A DNA stretch of 21,777 nt, taken from contig JBKHJA010000038.1 in the NCBI GenBank assembly GCA_046538375.1, forward strand, positions 1-21,777, given 5' to 3'. The first letter of the stretch is position 1; every line of letters starts with the position of its first letter. Positions 14,212 to 21,777 of this stretch are shown here, piece after piece. Source of the stretch: JBKHJA01 sp046538375. Lineage in GTDB: Bacteria > Acidobacteriota > Aminicenantia > Aminicenantales > Aminicenantaceae. The translations under genes and the position numbers were made by a program. The notes below the pieces were generated by a model, which ran no database searches, was not told the DNA's origin, and saw nothing but the letters and a program-made list of their open reading frames with translations.

Positions 14212-16269
14212 ATGAAAAAAACACATATTTTCTGCTGCCTTCTCCTTCTTTTCTTTATTTACAGCTGCCCTGAAGGAGAAGCAGGTGATCTTCCCAATCG
14301 GTATAAAAAGTGGCTGGAAGAGGAAGTGGCATATATTATTGCCCCCGTGGAGAAGGAAGTCTTTCTGAAGCTTAAAACAGACCGGGAGAGAGATCTATTC
14401 ATACAGGCTTTCTGGAAACACCGAGATCCTACTCCTGGAACCCCTGAAAACGAATTCAAAAAAGAGCATTACCAGCGAATAAATTATGTCAACCATTTTT
14501 TTGGAAGGGGAACACCAAAGCCGGGCTGGAAAACAGACCGGGGACGGGTTTATATCATCCTGGGTGAACCGAATGATATCCAGCAATTTGAAGGAAAGAC
14601 CATGACTTATCCGTCAGAAGTCTGGTTTTACCAAGGAAAAACCCACCTGGGCTTGCCCCCTGGATTTCATCTTGTTTTTTTCCAGGAAGGAGGAAGCGGC
14701 GAATACAGACTGTACAGTCCTCTCAGGGATGGACCTCAGGCGCTGCTGACCTCTTATTGGGGTGATCCTGTGGACTATTTAGCGGCCTATGAGAGGCTCA
14801 ACGAGGTTGAGCCAGGCTTGGCCCAGGTTTCCCTTAACCTTATTCCCGGTGACCAATCAGGGGCCTTTGGCCGGCCTTCCCTTTCCTCTGATTTGTTAAT
14901 CCAGAAGGTGGAAACAGCTTCTGTGAGGCAGGTGGAGGAGAAGTATGCCCAGAAATTTCTTGAATACAAAGATATTGTGGAGGTGGAATACAGCGCCAAT
15001 TACATGGACAGCGATTCTTTGGTCAAAGTGATTAGAGGGCCCAACGGAACATATTTTGTTCATTATGCCGTGGAGCCGGAAAGACTTTCCGTGAACCAGT
15101 ACCAGGATAAATATTCCACACATTTGAAACTCAACGGAACAGTCACTGATTCTGAGGGAAGGAATATCTACCAGTTTGAAAAGGATATTTCTCTTGATTT
15201 CAGCAAAGAACAGATGAACGAAATAAGTCATCGGCCTCTCAGTATTCAGGATATGTTTCCTCTTATTCCCGGTGATTACAAGTTGTCCATTCTGGTTAAG
15301 AATCAAGCTTCTAAGGAATTTACCTCTTTAGAAAGAAATATTCACATTCCTCAGGAAGAAGGCTCTGTGCAGATGACCTCCCTCATCCTGGGATATTATA
15401 CGGAGAAAACTAAAACTCCGGAGAAAAGACTGAGGCCTTTCCAATTGGGGGGCAGTCGGGTCCATTTTCAGTCCAACAGAGTCTTTCTCAGGGAAGATGA
15501 GATGGTGGTGGCCTTTCAGATTCATGGATTGAGTGAAGAGTTGAGAGAAAAAGCAGAGCTCAGATTCACCTTTTTTAAGGGAGAAGAAGAGTTTTTCTCT
15601 GCCACCAGGGCACTTAATGAGTATCAAGAAATTCCCCATATCATTCAGAAATTTTCTCTCGCCCAATTTTCTCCCGCCCATTATCAGATTCAAGTATCTG
15701 TTACGGCCGAAGAGCAGGAAATTGTTTCCGACAGCGAAGAGTTTGCTGTGACTTACAGCCAGGCCATGGCCCGTCCCTGGATTCACTCTCAACTTTTGCC
15801 TCCCCCTCAAGATCCGGTCTATTCCCATGTCATCGGAATCCAACTTTTCAACAGCGGCCGAATCGAGGAAGCAAAACCCTTTTTGGAAGAGGCCTTTCAT
15901 AAAAAACCAGAATCAGTGGATATGGCCCTCAATTTAGCCCGGGCCTATATGAGACTGGCCGAGTATGAGAAAGTAGAAGCAGTGCTGCTTCCTTTTTTGG
16001 AACGTGCCCAAGCTCCCCCCTACCAGGCTTTTTATATCATGGGGAAAGCCTACCAAAATAAAGGAGAGCTGGCCAAAGCCATCCAGATTTTTGACCGGGC
16101 CATTTCCCATCATGGACTGAACGTACATCTTCTCAATTCTCTGGGAGAATGCTATTTTCAGTTGGGGAACAGGAAAGAAGCCCTGACTGCTTGGGAGAAA
16201 TCCCTGGAGATAAATCCAAATCAGCCTCAGGTCAAGCAGGACGTTGAGGCTTTGAAGGAGATAAAATGA
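14212..16269 (+). CDS. GWxTD-domain protein with C-terminal TPRs
   Basis: This 685-residue protein is probably envelope-located. It has a hydrophobic signal with a possible lipobox, IYSC, with Cys19. The GWxTD domain (about 30-200) shows FWKHRDPTPGTPENEF (67-82) and PGWKTDRGRVYIILGEPNDI (104-123), the defining GWxTD being GWKTD at 105-109. A long beta-rich middle follows, then TPRs from about 545 to the end (YSHVIGIQLFNSGRIEEAKP, FYIMGKAYQNKGELAKAIQI, LLNSLGECYFQLGNRKEALT). GWxTD proteins are common in Acidobacteriota and Bacteroidota and have no established biochemical function. GAGGAG at 14196-14201 serves ATG 14212. An ATG at 14204 opens a four-codon frame that overlaps this start. The stop overlaps the next start (ATGA, 16266-16269), so the pair is translationally coupled. 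Confidence 0.85.
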   Translation: MKKTHIFCCLLLLFFIYSCPEGEAGDLPNRYKKWLEEEVAYIIAPVEKEVFLKLKTDRERDLFIQAFWKHRDPTPGTPENEFKKEHYQRINYVNHFFGRGTPKPGWKTDRGRVYIILGEPNDIQQFEGKTMTYPSEVWFYQGKTHLGLPPGFHLVFFQEGGSGEYRLYSPLRDGPQALLTSYWGDPVDYLAAYERLNEVEPGLAQVSLNLIPGDQSGAFGRPSLSSDLLIQKVETASVRQVEEKYAQKFLEYKDIVEVEYSANYMDSDSLVKVIRGPNGTYFVHYAVEPERLSVNQYQDKYSTHLKLNGTVTDSEGRNIYQFEKDISLDFSKEQMNEISHRPLSIQDMFPLIPGDYKLSILVKNQASKEFTSLERNIHIPQEEGSVQMTSLILGYYTEKTKTPEKRLRPFQLGGSRVHFQSNRVFLREDEMVVAFQIHGLSEELREKAELRFTFFKGEEEFFSATRALNEYQEIPHIIQKFSLAQFSPAHYQIQVSVTAEEQEIVSDSEEFAVTYSQAMARPWIHSQLLPPPQDPVYSHVIGIQLFNSGRIEEAKPFLEEAFHKKPESVDMALNLARAYMRLAEYEKVEAVLLPFLERAQAPPYQAFYIMGKAYQNKGELAKAIQIFDRAISHHGLNVHLLNSLGECYFQLGNRKEALTAWEKSLEINPNQPQVKQDVEALKEIK

Positions 16270-17279
16270 CTGTTTCATCTAGTTGGAGAAAAAGGCAAAA
16301 AACAAAATTTCTTTGTTTGATCTTTTTTCCTGTTGTTTTCCTCTCTTTTCTGCTGATCTTCTTTTCTTCTTCCTGCCGTCTTTACAAACTGGAACAGCAA
16401 TTAGAACCTGATGATGCCGAATTTTTATCCAAGGTGAGATATATCATCACCAAGAAGGAACGAAAGATTTTCCTGGAACTTCCTGACTCGGAGAAAGAAG
16501 ACTTTAAGGAAAAATTCTGGGAGCGCCGGGATCCCGATCCTTCAACAGAAGAGAACGAGTTCAAAATGGAATACTTTGACCGGATAGAAAGAGCCAACGA
16601 GCTTTTTATCAGCGAGGGAAAGCCAGGATGGCTGACTGACAGGGGCAGAATCTATATCCTTTTTGGGCCGCCCATGGACAGGTTGACATACCCCATGGGA
16701 GGGGATCCCTCAGGCCGCTGCAGTGAAGTCTGGTATTACGGAAATTTTCCTGTGGTGTTTGTGGATTCTATGTGTTCAGGAAATTACCGCCTGGTGACCT
16801 ATAACCTGAGTGCTATTCGTTCCCTTAACTTGATGTACATGCATGAACTCAGCATGGCCCAGGCTGAGGCTCAACAGACAATCAGAGCGGACGAAAGGAG
16901 GCTTTTTGATTTTGATTTGAGCATCAAAAAAGCAGTAGCTGATGAGGAAAGGTTTGAAGGGTTGGTGGAGATCGGAATCCCCTATTCTGAGCTGTGGTTT
17001 GCGGCCGAGGAGGAGAAGTTAAAAACAGTGCTTGATGTTGAGCTCAAGTTGAATGATTCCGAGGGCTCTCTGGTGTGGGAAAAAAAAGAGTCTTATGAGA
17101 TCGAAATAGATGAAGAAGAGCTCAAAAAGAGCAAGGGAAAAAGTTACAACATGGAAATCCCTGTCAGGATCAGTGAAGATGCTGGCAGACTGCTTGGAGG
17201 GAAAAACAAACTTCATGTCCGCCTGAAAAATAGAACAGGAGGAGAAGAATTAAGGAAAGTGGTGGAGTTCAAGCTTTAA
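16266..17279 (+). CDS. GWxTD-domain lipoprotein, second of pair
   Basis: The 337-residue product has an N-terminal basic stretch, a membrane-spanning signal (about 15-36) and a lipobox-like SSSC with Cys37. The GWxTD core repeats that of the upstream gene: FWERRDPDPSTEENEFKMEY (84-103) and PGWLTDRGRIYILFGPPMDR (120-139), followed by CSEVWYYGNFPVVFVD and a charged beta-rich C-terminal half. There are no TPRs. It looks like a shorter tandem paralog. AAGGAG (16255-16260) is five bases from ATG 16266. The overlap with the upstream stop suggests the two proteins act together, perhaps as a complex, though the role is unknown. Confidence 0.85.
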   Translation: MTVSSSWRKRQKTKFLCLIFFPVVFLSFLLIFFSSSCRLYKLEQQLEPDDAEFLSKVRYIITKKERKIFLELPDSEKEDFKEKFWERRDPDPSTEENEFKMEYFDRIERANELFISEGKPGWLTDRGRIYILFGPPMDRLTYPMGGDPSGRCSEVWYYGNFPVVFVDSMCSGNYRLVTYNLSAIRSLNLMYMHELSMAQAEAQQTIRADERRLFDFDLSIKKAVADEERFEGLVEIGIPYSELWFAAEEEKLKTVLDVELKLNDSEGSLVWEKKESYEIEIDEEELKKSKGKSYNMEIPVRISEDAGRLLGGKNKLHVRLKNRTGGEELRKVVEFKL

Positions 17280-17285
17280 ATATGG

Positions 17286-17314
17286 TTGGCATCCCTGGGA
17301 TTTTTCACTATAAT
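17286..17314 (+). promoter_or_regulatory. Sigma-70 promoter for the second TPR protein
   Basis: TTGGCA (17286-17291), a 17-bp spacer and a perfect TATAAT (17309-17314), followed by AGAGAA. It starts seven bases after the GWxTD operon's stop and leaves a leader of about 85 bases before ATG 17408. Confidence 0.75.
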
Positions 17315-17407
17315 AGAGAACCAAGGATAAAGCGAGCTGATGAAGAAAGCCCCAATATAACGCACTGAATAGAATGTCATCACCAGCATTGACGAGAGGA
17401 GGATAAA

Positions 17408-18400
17408 ATGAAGCCCTTTTTCTGTAATAAATTTTTGAACTTGGGTACAGTCCTTTTTTTTCTGTCAGTCTTGGCCTGCGCACCGGCATTTCCTCAGGAA
17501 CACATGGGGAAAGGGAGAATCAGCGGTACGGTGGTGGATGAGGAAGGAAATCCTCTGGAAGGCGTTTTGATCACTGTGCAGAGCTTGAAATATGACACAA
17601 AACTGGAGAGCCGTTCAGATGAAGAAGGCCACTTTGCTGTGGCCGGGATGGGATCAGGCAGGTGGCGAATAACAGCTTCCAAGGAGGGATACCAGAGTTC
17701 TTATGTGGATATGAATATCAGCCAGCTTCGTAGAAATCCGCCTGTTTCTTTTACCCTAAAGAAGATGACCGGTATTGCTGCCCTCCGAACCGACCAAGAA
17801 TCCTACGAAATGTTTGACCAGGGAAATCTTCTGATCCAGCAGGAGAAATATGAAGAAGCTATACAGATTTTCCAGGATTTCCTGGAGAAATATCCAGAAG
17901 TTTACCAGGCTCACCTCAATGTAGGGACATGCTATCTTAAAAAAGGAGATCTGGAAAAAGCAGAGACAGAATTTAAGTTCGTCCTGGACAAAACTTTGGA
18001 AACTCACCGCGATTATAAAGAAGACCCCCAGGCCAGCCTTCGTGCTCTTACCGGGCTGGGGGAACTTTATATTCAAAAAGAGGAATTCGAGACAGCGCAG
18101 AAATATTTTGCTCAAGCCCTAGAGATTTCTCCTGAAGACGAGGTGGCTGCCTACAATGTGGGAGAGATCTTTTTCTCTCACCAGAAGATCGATGAGGCCA
18201 TCAAATATTTTGAGCTGGCCATCCAGATAAAAAAAGACTGGTCAAAGCCCTACCTCAAACTGGGCTATGTTTACCTCAATAAAGGAGATTTTGATAGATC
18301 TTTGGAATACTTCAATAAATTCCTGGAGATGGATCCTGAAAATCCTGAAGTTCCCAAGGTCAAGAATATGGTGGCCGCCATTAAAAACATGAAAAAGTAG
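17408..18400 (+). CDS. Secreted carboxypeptidase-regulatory domain / TPR protein (paralog B)
   Basis: The product has 330 residues. The signal peptide (about 1-29) ends APAFPQ. An earlier VLAC at Cys24 could make it a lipoprotein. A carboxypeptidase-regulatory-like domain follows (about 36-118: ISGTVVDEEGNPLEGVLITV, SKEGYQSSYVDM), then TPRs to the end (GNLLIQQEKYEEAIQIFQDF, LTGLGELYIQKEEFETAQKY, KLGYVYLNKGDFDRSLEYFN). It matches the gene at 6870 throughout, for example FKFVLDK against FEFVLDK, GELYIQKEEF against GELYMDKNDF and KPYLKLGYVYLNKG against NSYLKLGYCYLNKG. GAGGAGG sits seven bases before ATG 17408. It converges on the second receptor gene with 13 bases between stops. A scaffold role near the receptor is inferred from repeated linkage. 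Confidence 0.87.
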   Translation: MKPFFCNKFLNLGTVLFFLSVLACAPAFPQEHMGKGRISGTVVDEEGNPLEGVLITVQSLKYDTKLESRSDEEGHFAVAGMGSGRWRITASKEGYQSSYVDMNISQLRRNPPVSFTLKKMTGIAALRTDQESYEMFDQGNLLIQQEKYEEAIQIFQDFLEKYPEVYQAHLNVGTCYLKKGDLEKAETEFKFVLDKTLETHRDYKEDPQASLRALTGLGELYIQKEEFETAQKYFAQALEISPEDEVAAYNVGEIFFSHQKIDEAIKYFELAIQIKKDWSKPYLKLGYVYLNKGDFDRSLEYFNKFLEMDPENPEVPKVKNMVAAIKNMKK

Positions 18401-18413
18401 AGAAGTTTTTGGA

Positions 18414-21400
18414 TCAGAAGCTGAAACGGAAGCCCAACCTGAATATCCGAGCTCCCAGGACATAGGTTATTTTCTCATAGTCCGGACCCAGCACCCTCGT
18501 TCCCCGGGTGGAATTTTCATCGTCTGGGAACCAGAATCCTCCATCATTTTGGTGCTCGATTTTATACCGGCTGCCTAGAGCATTGAAAATGTCCACGTAG
18601 GCACTTATTTTAGCCGAATCTCCCAGCCGAAGCTCCTTCTCTATCCTCAGGTCAAGACTGTTATAAGGGTCAAGCCTTCTTTCACCGGGTGATTCCAGAT
18701 AGACTCTGGCCAAAGAACCATAGGCATGATTGGCCTCAATCCAGGAAGGAGGAGGGTAGATGGTCACACTCCTTGCCCATGGCTTCCCGCTCATGTGGGC
18801 GTAGTAGAAGCTCAGCAGAATATCGAGTGGAAACCGGTAAGTTCCCATGAGCTTGATCACCAGAGGCCGGTCGTAGTCCAGCCTGGAATTTTCCGGTGAA
18901 TGGTTCACAAAATAATTGGGAGAGTCAGCGGCTGGGGTGAATCCTGAGCTGGCTTCATACCCTAAGTCCATATTGCCTGTGGATTGACTCCAAACCACTG
19001 AGCCCAGAAACTGCCAGTCATGGGACCACCTCTTCTTAAACACCAATTCCAAAGCCCTGTACTTCCTCTCGAGCTCCGGAACATTTTTGAGCCGATCAAA
19101 GAAAAGAGGAGCATCCTGAGACCAGAAATACACAGTGACCGGAGTGTCTTGATAATCTCCGCCTCCTGGAACCACAGTGTGGAAAGGGATCCACCATCCC
19201 TCTGAGTCTTGATCGAGTGTGTACCAGTCCTTGTCTTTATCGGGCGAATAGCGGACGTTTTCCAGAATGTTTTCTCTGCGCTTGGAGATATAAGTTAATC
19301 CCACCGAGAAATCTCTGAATATTTCCTGGTGGAGCCCGACGGTCCACTCTTGGGTGCAGGGAGATGTGATATCCGGGTCTATCCTCATTTTATAATAATC
19401 TTCCATGTATAAGCGGTAGTCCTGGTAGTCGAGGAGAAAGGTGTCGGCATCATCCGGTTGGCCGTTCATGTTTTCATCGTACCAGAAGAATCGATGAGAG
19501 CGCCCGGGAAAGAATGGATTTACAGGAGCCAGGTAGTCAAACATCATGTATTCGTGGTAGCGGGCAAAGGAGGCTTTTAACACGGTTTTTCCGTTTCCAT
19601 GGACATTCAAACTCAATCCTAACCGGGGGGAAAGGGTGTTCCAGGTCATCAGATTTTTCAATTCTGGGATGATATTGTTGTGGTAGGGATTCACACCAGC
19701 CTCAGGCTTGATCAATTCTTCCCCTACCTTGAGAGAAAGAGGATTTCCACTGGCAATTTTTTGGAAGGTAGGCATCCGGGCATCGCTTCTGTCGAATCGA
19801 ATCCCCAGATTGAGAGTCAATCTATGGGCAAAAGTTGCCCTGTCCTGGATAAAAAATCCCAATTTTCTGAGTTCCAGGATAGAATTCAGCCCCCCTTCCA
19901 GTCTACTGGCAAGATAGAAATGGACCATCCCTTTTCCCACCATATTGCCTGTGGAGGGGGAGAGAGCCTGTCCAAAATAATAGGGGCTTCCGTTAAAATA
20001 GTCGATCAACAGATTGTCGTTTTTCCAGGTATCCCTTTCTCCATGCACGTATTCGTATTCTGCGCCCAGCTTGAACTGGTGGTCGCTTCTCAACATCCCA
20101 TCCTGAAACCGGATTAAATAGGCTCCGGCCTGAAATCTTTTGCTGAGCTGAGTTTCATTGAAGGCAGCACTTCCCCAGAGATAGCCGGTGGCTCCATCAA
20201 AGTATTGAGGATTCTCCCTGGCTTGTGGGTTGACATAGAGAGGAAGCCGGTGGGAAAAGTAGCCTGCTTTGGCTTCCACGAATGTATTTTGGTCAAGAAT
20301 GTAGCTCGCCCTGCCGTCAAAGGTATAATTTTTTTGGTGATCCCAGACTCGAGTGGCTTCTTCTGTGGTATTCCATCCTAGATAAGAGGCATACACGGGC
20401 TGATGGCGGTTGGTATAGCTGAACAGGGCTGAAGCTTTGAACTGGGAAGTGATTTTGCTGCTCAGTTTGAAAAATCCCAGTTTTTGGTTGTCTTTCCAGA
20501 GATAGTCTTCATGTTTTTTGCCCACTGGGTCTGTCCAGGGAGAAAATCGAGTGGTGCGGTCATGAAAAATTAAACCACCGCATCCGAAATACCAGAGTCT
20601 GTTTTCCAGTAGAGAACCCCCCAGAGAGAGAGACATATCCCACATCTTTTGATCAGCAAGGGGAGAAATAACTCGGGGATCCTCCATCTCTTTTTCAGAG
20701 ACCAGAGAGTCGGTCAGTTTATCACTGGCATGATAGAAAAGGATTTCCCCGTTGAATCTGTTTCCCCCTGATTTGGTCACCACGTTGATGTATGCTCCTT
20801 CCGTAGATTCGATATCCGGGGGATGGCCGGCGGTTTCCAACTCTATTTCTTCTAACACTTCAAAGTTGATGTTGGTGTTGAGCAGCATTCCCCAGGGGTC
20901 GTTCATGCTCAGGCCTTCGAAGGCATAGGTGTTGGACCTGGCTGACGAGCCGTGGACTATGGCTTGCGGCTGGTAAGGAGTCCCTTCTAAATGCACACCA
21001 GAATCAGAATTGACAATGTGGTGGAGGTCCCGGGAAAAGGGAATGTTTTCAATGATCTCCTGCTCCAGGATCACCGCTGTTTTGGTTGATTCTCCATCAA
21101 GAGTGGGGGAGGGAATGCGGAGGGTGATTTCTTCTTCGATCTTGGTTATTTCCATGGTGACAGTGATAGTGGTGGTCTTCCCTACGCTGAGGTAAATATT
21201 TTCTATGTGAACTGTTTTAAATCCTGGCATTTCCACTGTGACCCTGTAGGCGCCGGGAGGAAGAAGGGGAAACCGGAAGTTCCCGGTATGAGCAGTGATA
21301 TAGGTTTGAATCCCCAGCAAGGCAGGTGATGATACGTAGATAAAAGCTCCCGGCAGGGGAAAACCTTCGGTATCCATGATCTTTCCTTTCAGGGTGCCGG

Positions 21401-21482
21401 TTTGGCTCTGGGCCCACCCTGAAAAAGCCGTTCCCAGCAGTAAGTATATGATCACAACGAATTGGCCTGGCTTTTTTCTCAA
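18414..21482 (-). CDS. Oar-like TonB-dependent receptor with N-terminal carboxypeptidase-regulatory domain (paralog B)
   Basis: The product has 1022 residues: signal peptide (about 1-24, SGWAQ), a carboxypeptidase-regulatory-like domain (about 29-112: LKGKIMDTEGFPLPGAFIYV, LPPGAYRVTVEMPGFK), plug region (about 130-245, including FEGLSMNDPWGML and VVTKSGGNRFNGEILFY) and a beta-barrel ending IFRLGFRFSF. Where paralog A has EEITVVGESPTVD, this has EEITLRIPSPTLD, so the TonB-box-like segment is altered. An acidic loop DENMNGQPDDAD in the barrel could bind calcium. The start is TTG 21482, supported by AAAGGAGG with GGAGG six bases upstream and no better alternative. It is about 95 residues longer than paralog A, mostly in the barrel, suggesting a different ligand. 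Confidence 0.9.
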   Translation of the reverse strand: MRKKPGQFVVIIYLLLGTAFSGWAQSQTGTLKGKIMDTEGFPLPGAFIYVSSPALLGIQTYITAHTGNFRFPLLPPGAYRVTVEMPGFKTVHIENIYLSVGKTTTITVTMEITKIEEEITLRIPSPTLDGESTKTAVILEQEIIENIPFSRDLHHIVNSDSGVHLEGTPYQPQAIVHGSSARSNTYAFEGLSMNDPWGMLLNTNINFEVLEEIELETAGHPPDIESTEGAYINVVTKSGGNRFNGEILFYHASDKLTDSLVSEKEMEDPRVISPLADQKMWDMSLSLGGSLLENRLWYFGCGGLIFHDRTTRFSPWTDPVGKKHEDYLWKDNQKLGFFKLSSKITSQFKASALFSYTNRHQPVYASYLGWNTTEEATRVWDHQKNYTFDGRASYILDQNTFVEAKAGYFSHRLPLYVNPQARENPQYFDGATGYLWGSAAFNETQLSKRFQAGAYLIRFQDGMLRSDHQFKLGAEYEYVHGERDTWKNDNLLIDYFNGSPYYFGQALSPSTGNMVGKGMVHFYLASRLEGGLNSILELRKLGFFIQDRATFAHRLTLNLGIRFDRSDARMPTFQKIASGNPLSLKVGEELIKPEAGVNPYHNNIIPELKNLMTWNTLSPRLGLSLNVHGNGKTVLKASFARYHEYMMFDYLAPVNPFFPGRSHRFFWYDENMNGQPDDADTFLLDYQDYRLYMEDYYKMRIDPDITSPCTQEWTVGLHQEIFRDFSVGLTYISKRRENILENVRYSPDKDKDWYTLDQDSEGWWIPFHTVVPGGGDYQDTPVTVYFWSQDAPLFFDRLKNVPELERKYRALELVFKKRWSHDWQFLGSVVWSQSTGNMDLGYEASSGFTPAADSPNYFVNHSPENSRLDYDRPLVIKLMGTYRFPLDILLSFYYAHMSGKPWARSVTIYPPPSWIEANHAYGSLARVYLESPGERRLDPYNSLDLRIEKELRLGDSAKISAYVDIFNALGSRYKIEHQNDGGFWFPDDENSTRGTRVLGPDYEKITYVLGARIFRLGFRFSF

Positions 21483-21573
21483 TTTGAACCTCCTTTTCTT
21501 ACTCCTTTTTCACCACCATGTTTTTTCAATCTCTAACCATGAATCTTTGAAGGTGAATGTGGGCTGATTTGTT

Positions 21574-21637
21574 ATATTGTCAACTTCTGTGTTTGAATAG
21601 CTGTAATCTTAACAGTTATGTTTTTCTTTGACAATAT
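21574..21637. promoter_or_regulatory. Divergent TTGACAATAT words upstream of the second receptor
   Basis: ATATTGTCAA (21574-21583) and TTGACAATAT (21628-21637) are exact 10-bp inverted repeats 44 bp apart. Each contains a perfect -35 box, facing left and right respectively. Neither has a convincing -10 at 16-18 bp. The left-facing one could drive the receptor gene. It may instead be a regulator site. Confidence 0.35.
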
Positions 21638-21649
21638 CTTTTTGCATCC

Positions 21650-21690
21650 GCCAAAAAGGAGACAGTCCCCCTTTTCCGGTATTTTTTGGC
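21650..21690. repeat. Palindromic element containing GGAGACAGTCCCCC
   Basis: GCCAAAAA (21650-21657) pairs with TTTTTGGC (21683-21690). Inside lies AAAAGGAGACAGTCCCCCTT, which can fold on itself imperfectly. The ACAGTCCCC style recalls REP-type repeats and is different in sequence from the elements at 61-324. Confidence 0.45.
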
Positions 21691-21722
21691 TGGACATGGA
21701 GGCCTCATCTGCTATGATTTAT

Positions 21723-21777
21723 CCTGGATTATTCATGAATAATCCAGGCGTACCTGCATTATACAGAAATCATGGGA
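21723..21777. repeat. Perfect 26-bp palindrome plus inverted copy of the left-end repeat word
   Basis: Positions 21723-21748 are a perfect 26-bp palindrome centred on TTCATGAA. Its right half (ATGAATAATCCAGG) is the repeat word of 167-187 and 353-373 with one change. CCTGCATTAT at 21753-21762 is a further copy in reverse. The element is cut by the end of the window. Confidence 0.75.

Noticed and set aside
17340..17360. Six-codon leader frame (MKKAPI) before TPR protein B
   Set aside because: No ribosome site at proper spacing and no attenuator hairpin nearby.

Overview
This 21.8 kb chromosomal window comes from a Gram-negative (diderm) bacterium. It carries outer-membrane TolC and TonB-type receptor proteins, RND efflux, many Sec and lipoprotein signal peptides, and strong AAGGAGG ribosome sites. 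Large Oar-like receptors with an N-terminal carboxypeptidase-regulatory domain, paired GWxTD-domain proteins, and a three-domain eRF1-like protein with a zinc ribbon together suggest Acidobacteriota or a relative such as Candidatus Aminicenantes. That placement is inferred from gene content, not from a marker gene.

Layout. (1) 1-400 is a cluster of palindromic repeats. (2) 419-6775 is an efflux operon on the + strand: a TetR regulator with a consensus promoter and a two-site operator over the transcription start, then a TolC-type outer-membrane channel, a lipoprotein membrane-fusion adaptor and an HAE1-type RND pump. (3) 6870-11583 is module A: a secreted carboxypeptidase-regulatory/TPR protein on + converges on a secreted VWA-like protein and a 927-residue TonB-receptor-like protein on -. 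(4) 11986-13131 (-) is an eRF1/aRF1-like protein whose GGQ motif reads GGW. (5) 13373-13460 is tRNA-Leu(CAG), directly followed by an N-terminally truncated B12-binding radical SAM remnant and a structured repeat. (6) 14212-17279 is a two-gene operon of GWxTD-domain proteins. (7) 17408-21482 is module B, a second TPR protein (+) convergent with a 1022-residue receptor (-), paralogous to module A. (8) 21570-21777 returns to palindromic DNA and contains the same repeat word found at the left end.

How it fits together. The efflux genes form a self-contained export system that probably autoregulates through its TetR protein. The two convergent TPR/receptor modules look like products of duplication of one envelope unit. 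The GWxTD pair between them is also envelope-directed but has no established function. The most unusual single gene is the eRF1-like protein. It lies next to a tRNA gene, and its likely promoter has a palindromic spacer. No CRISPR array, integrase or complete insertion sequence was seen.
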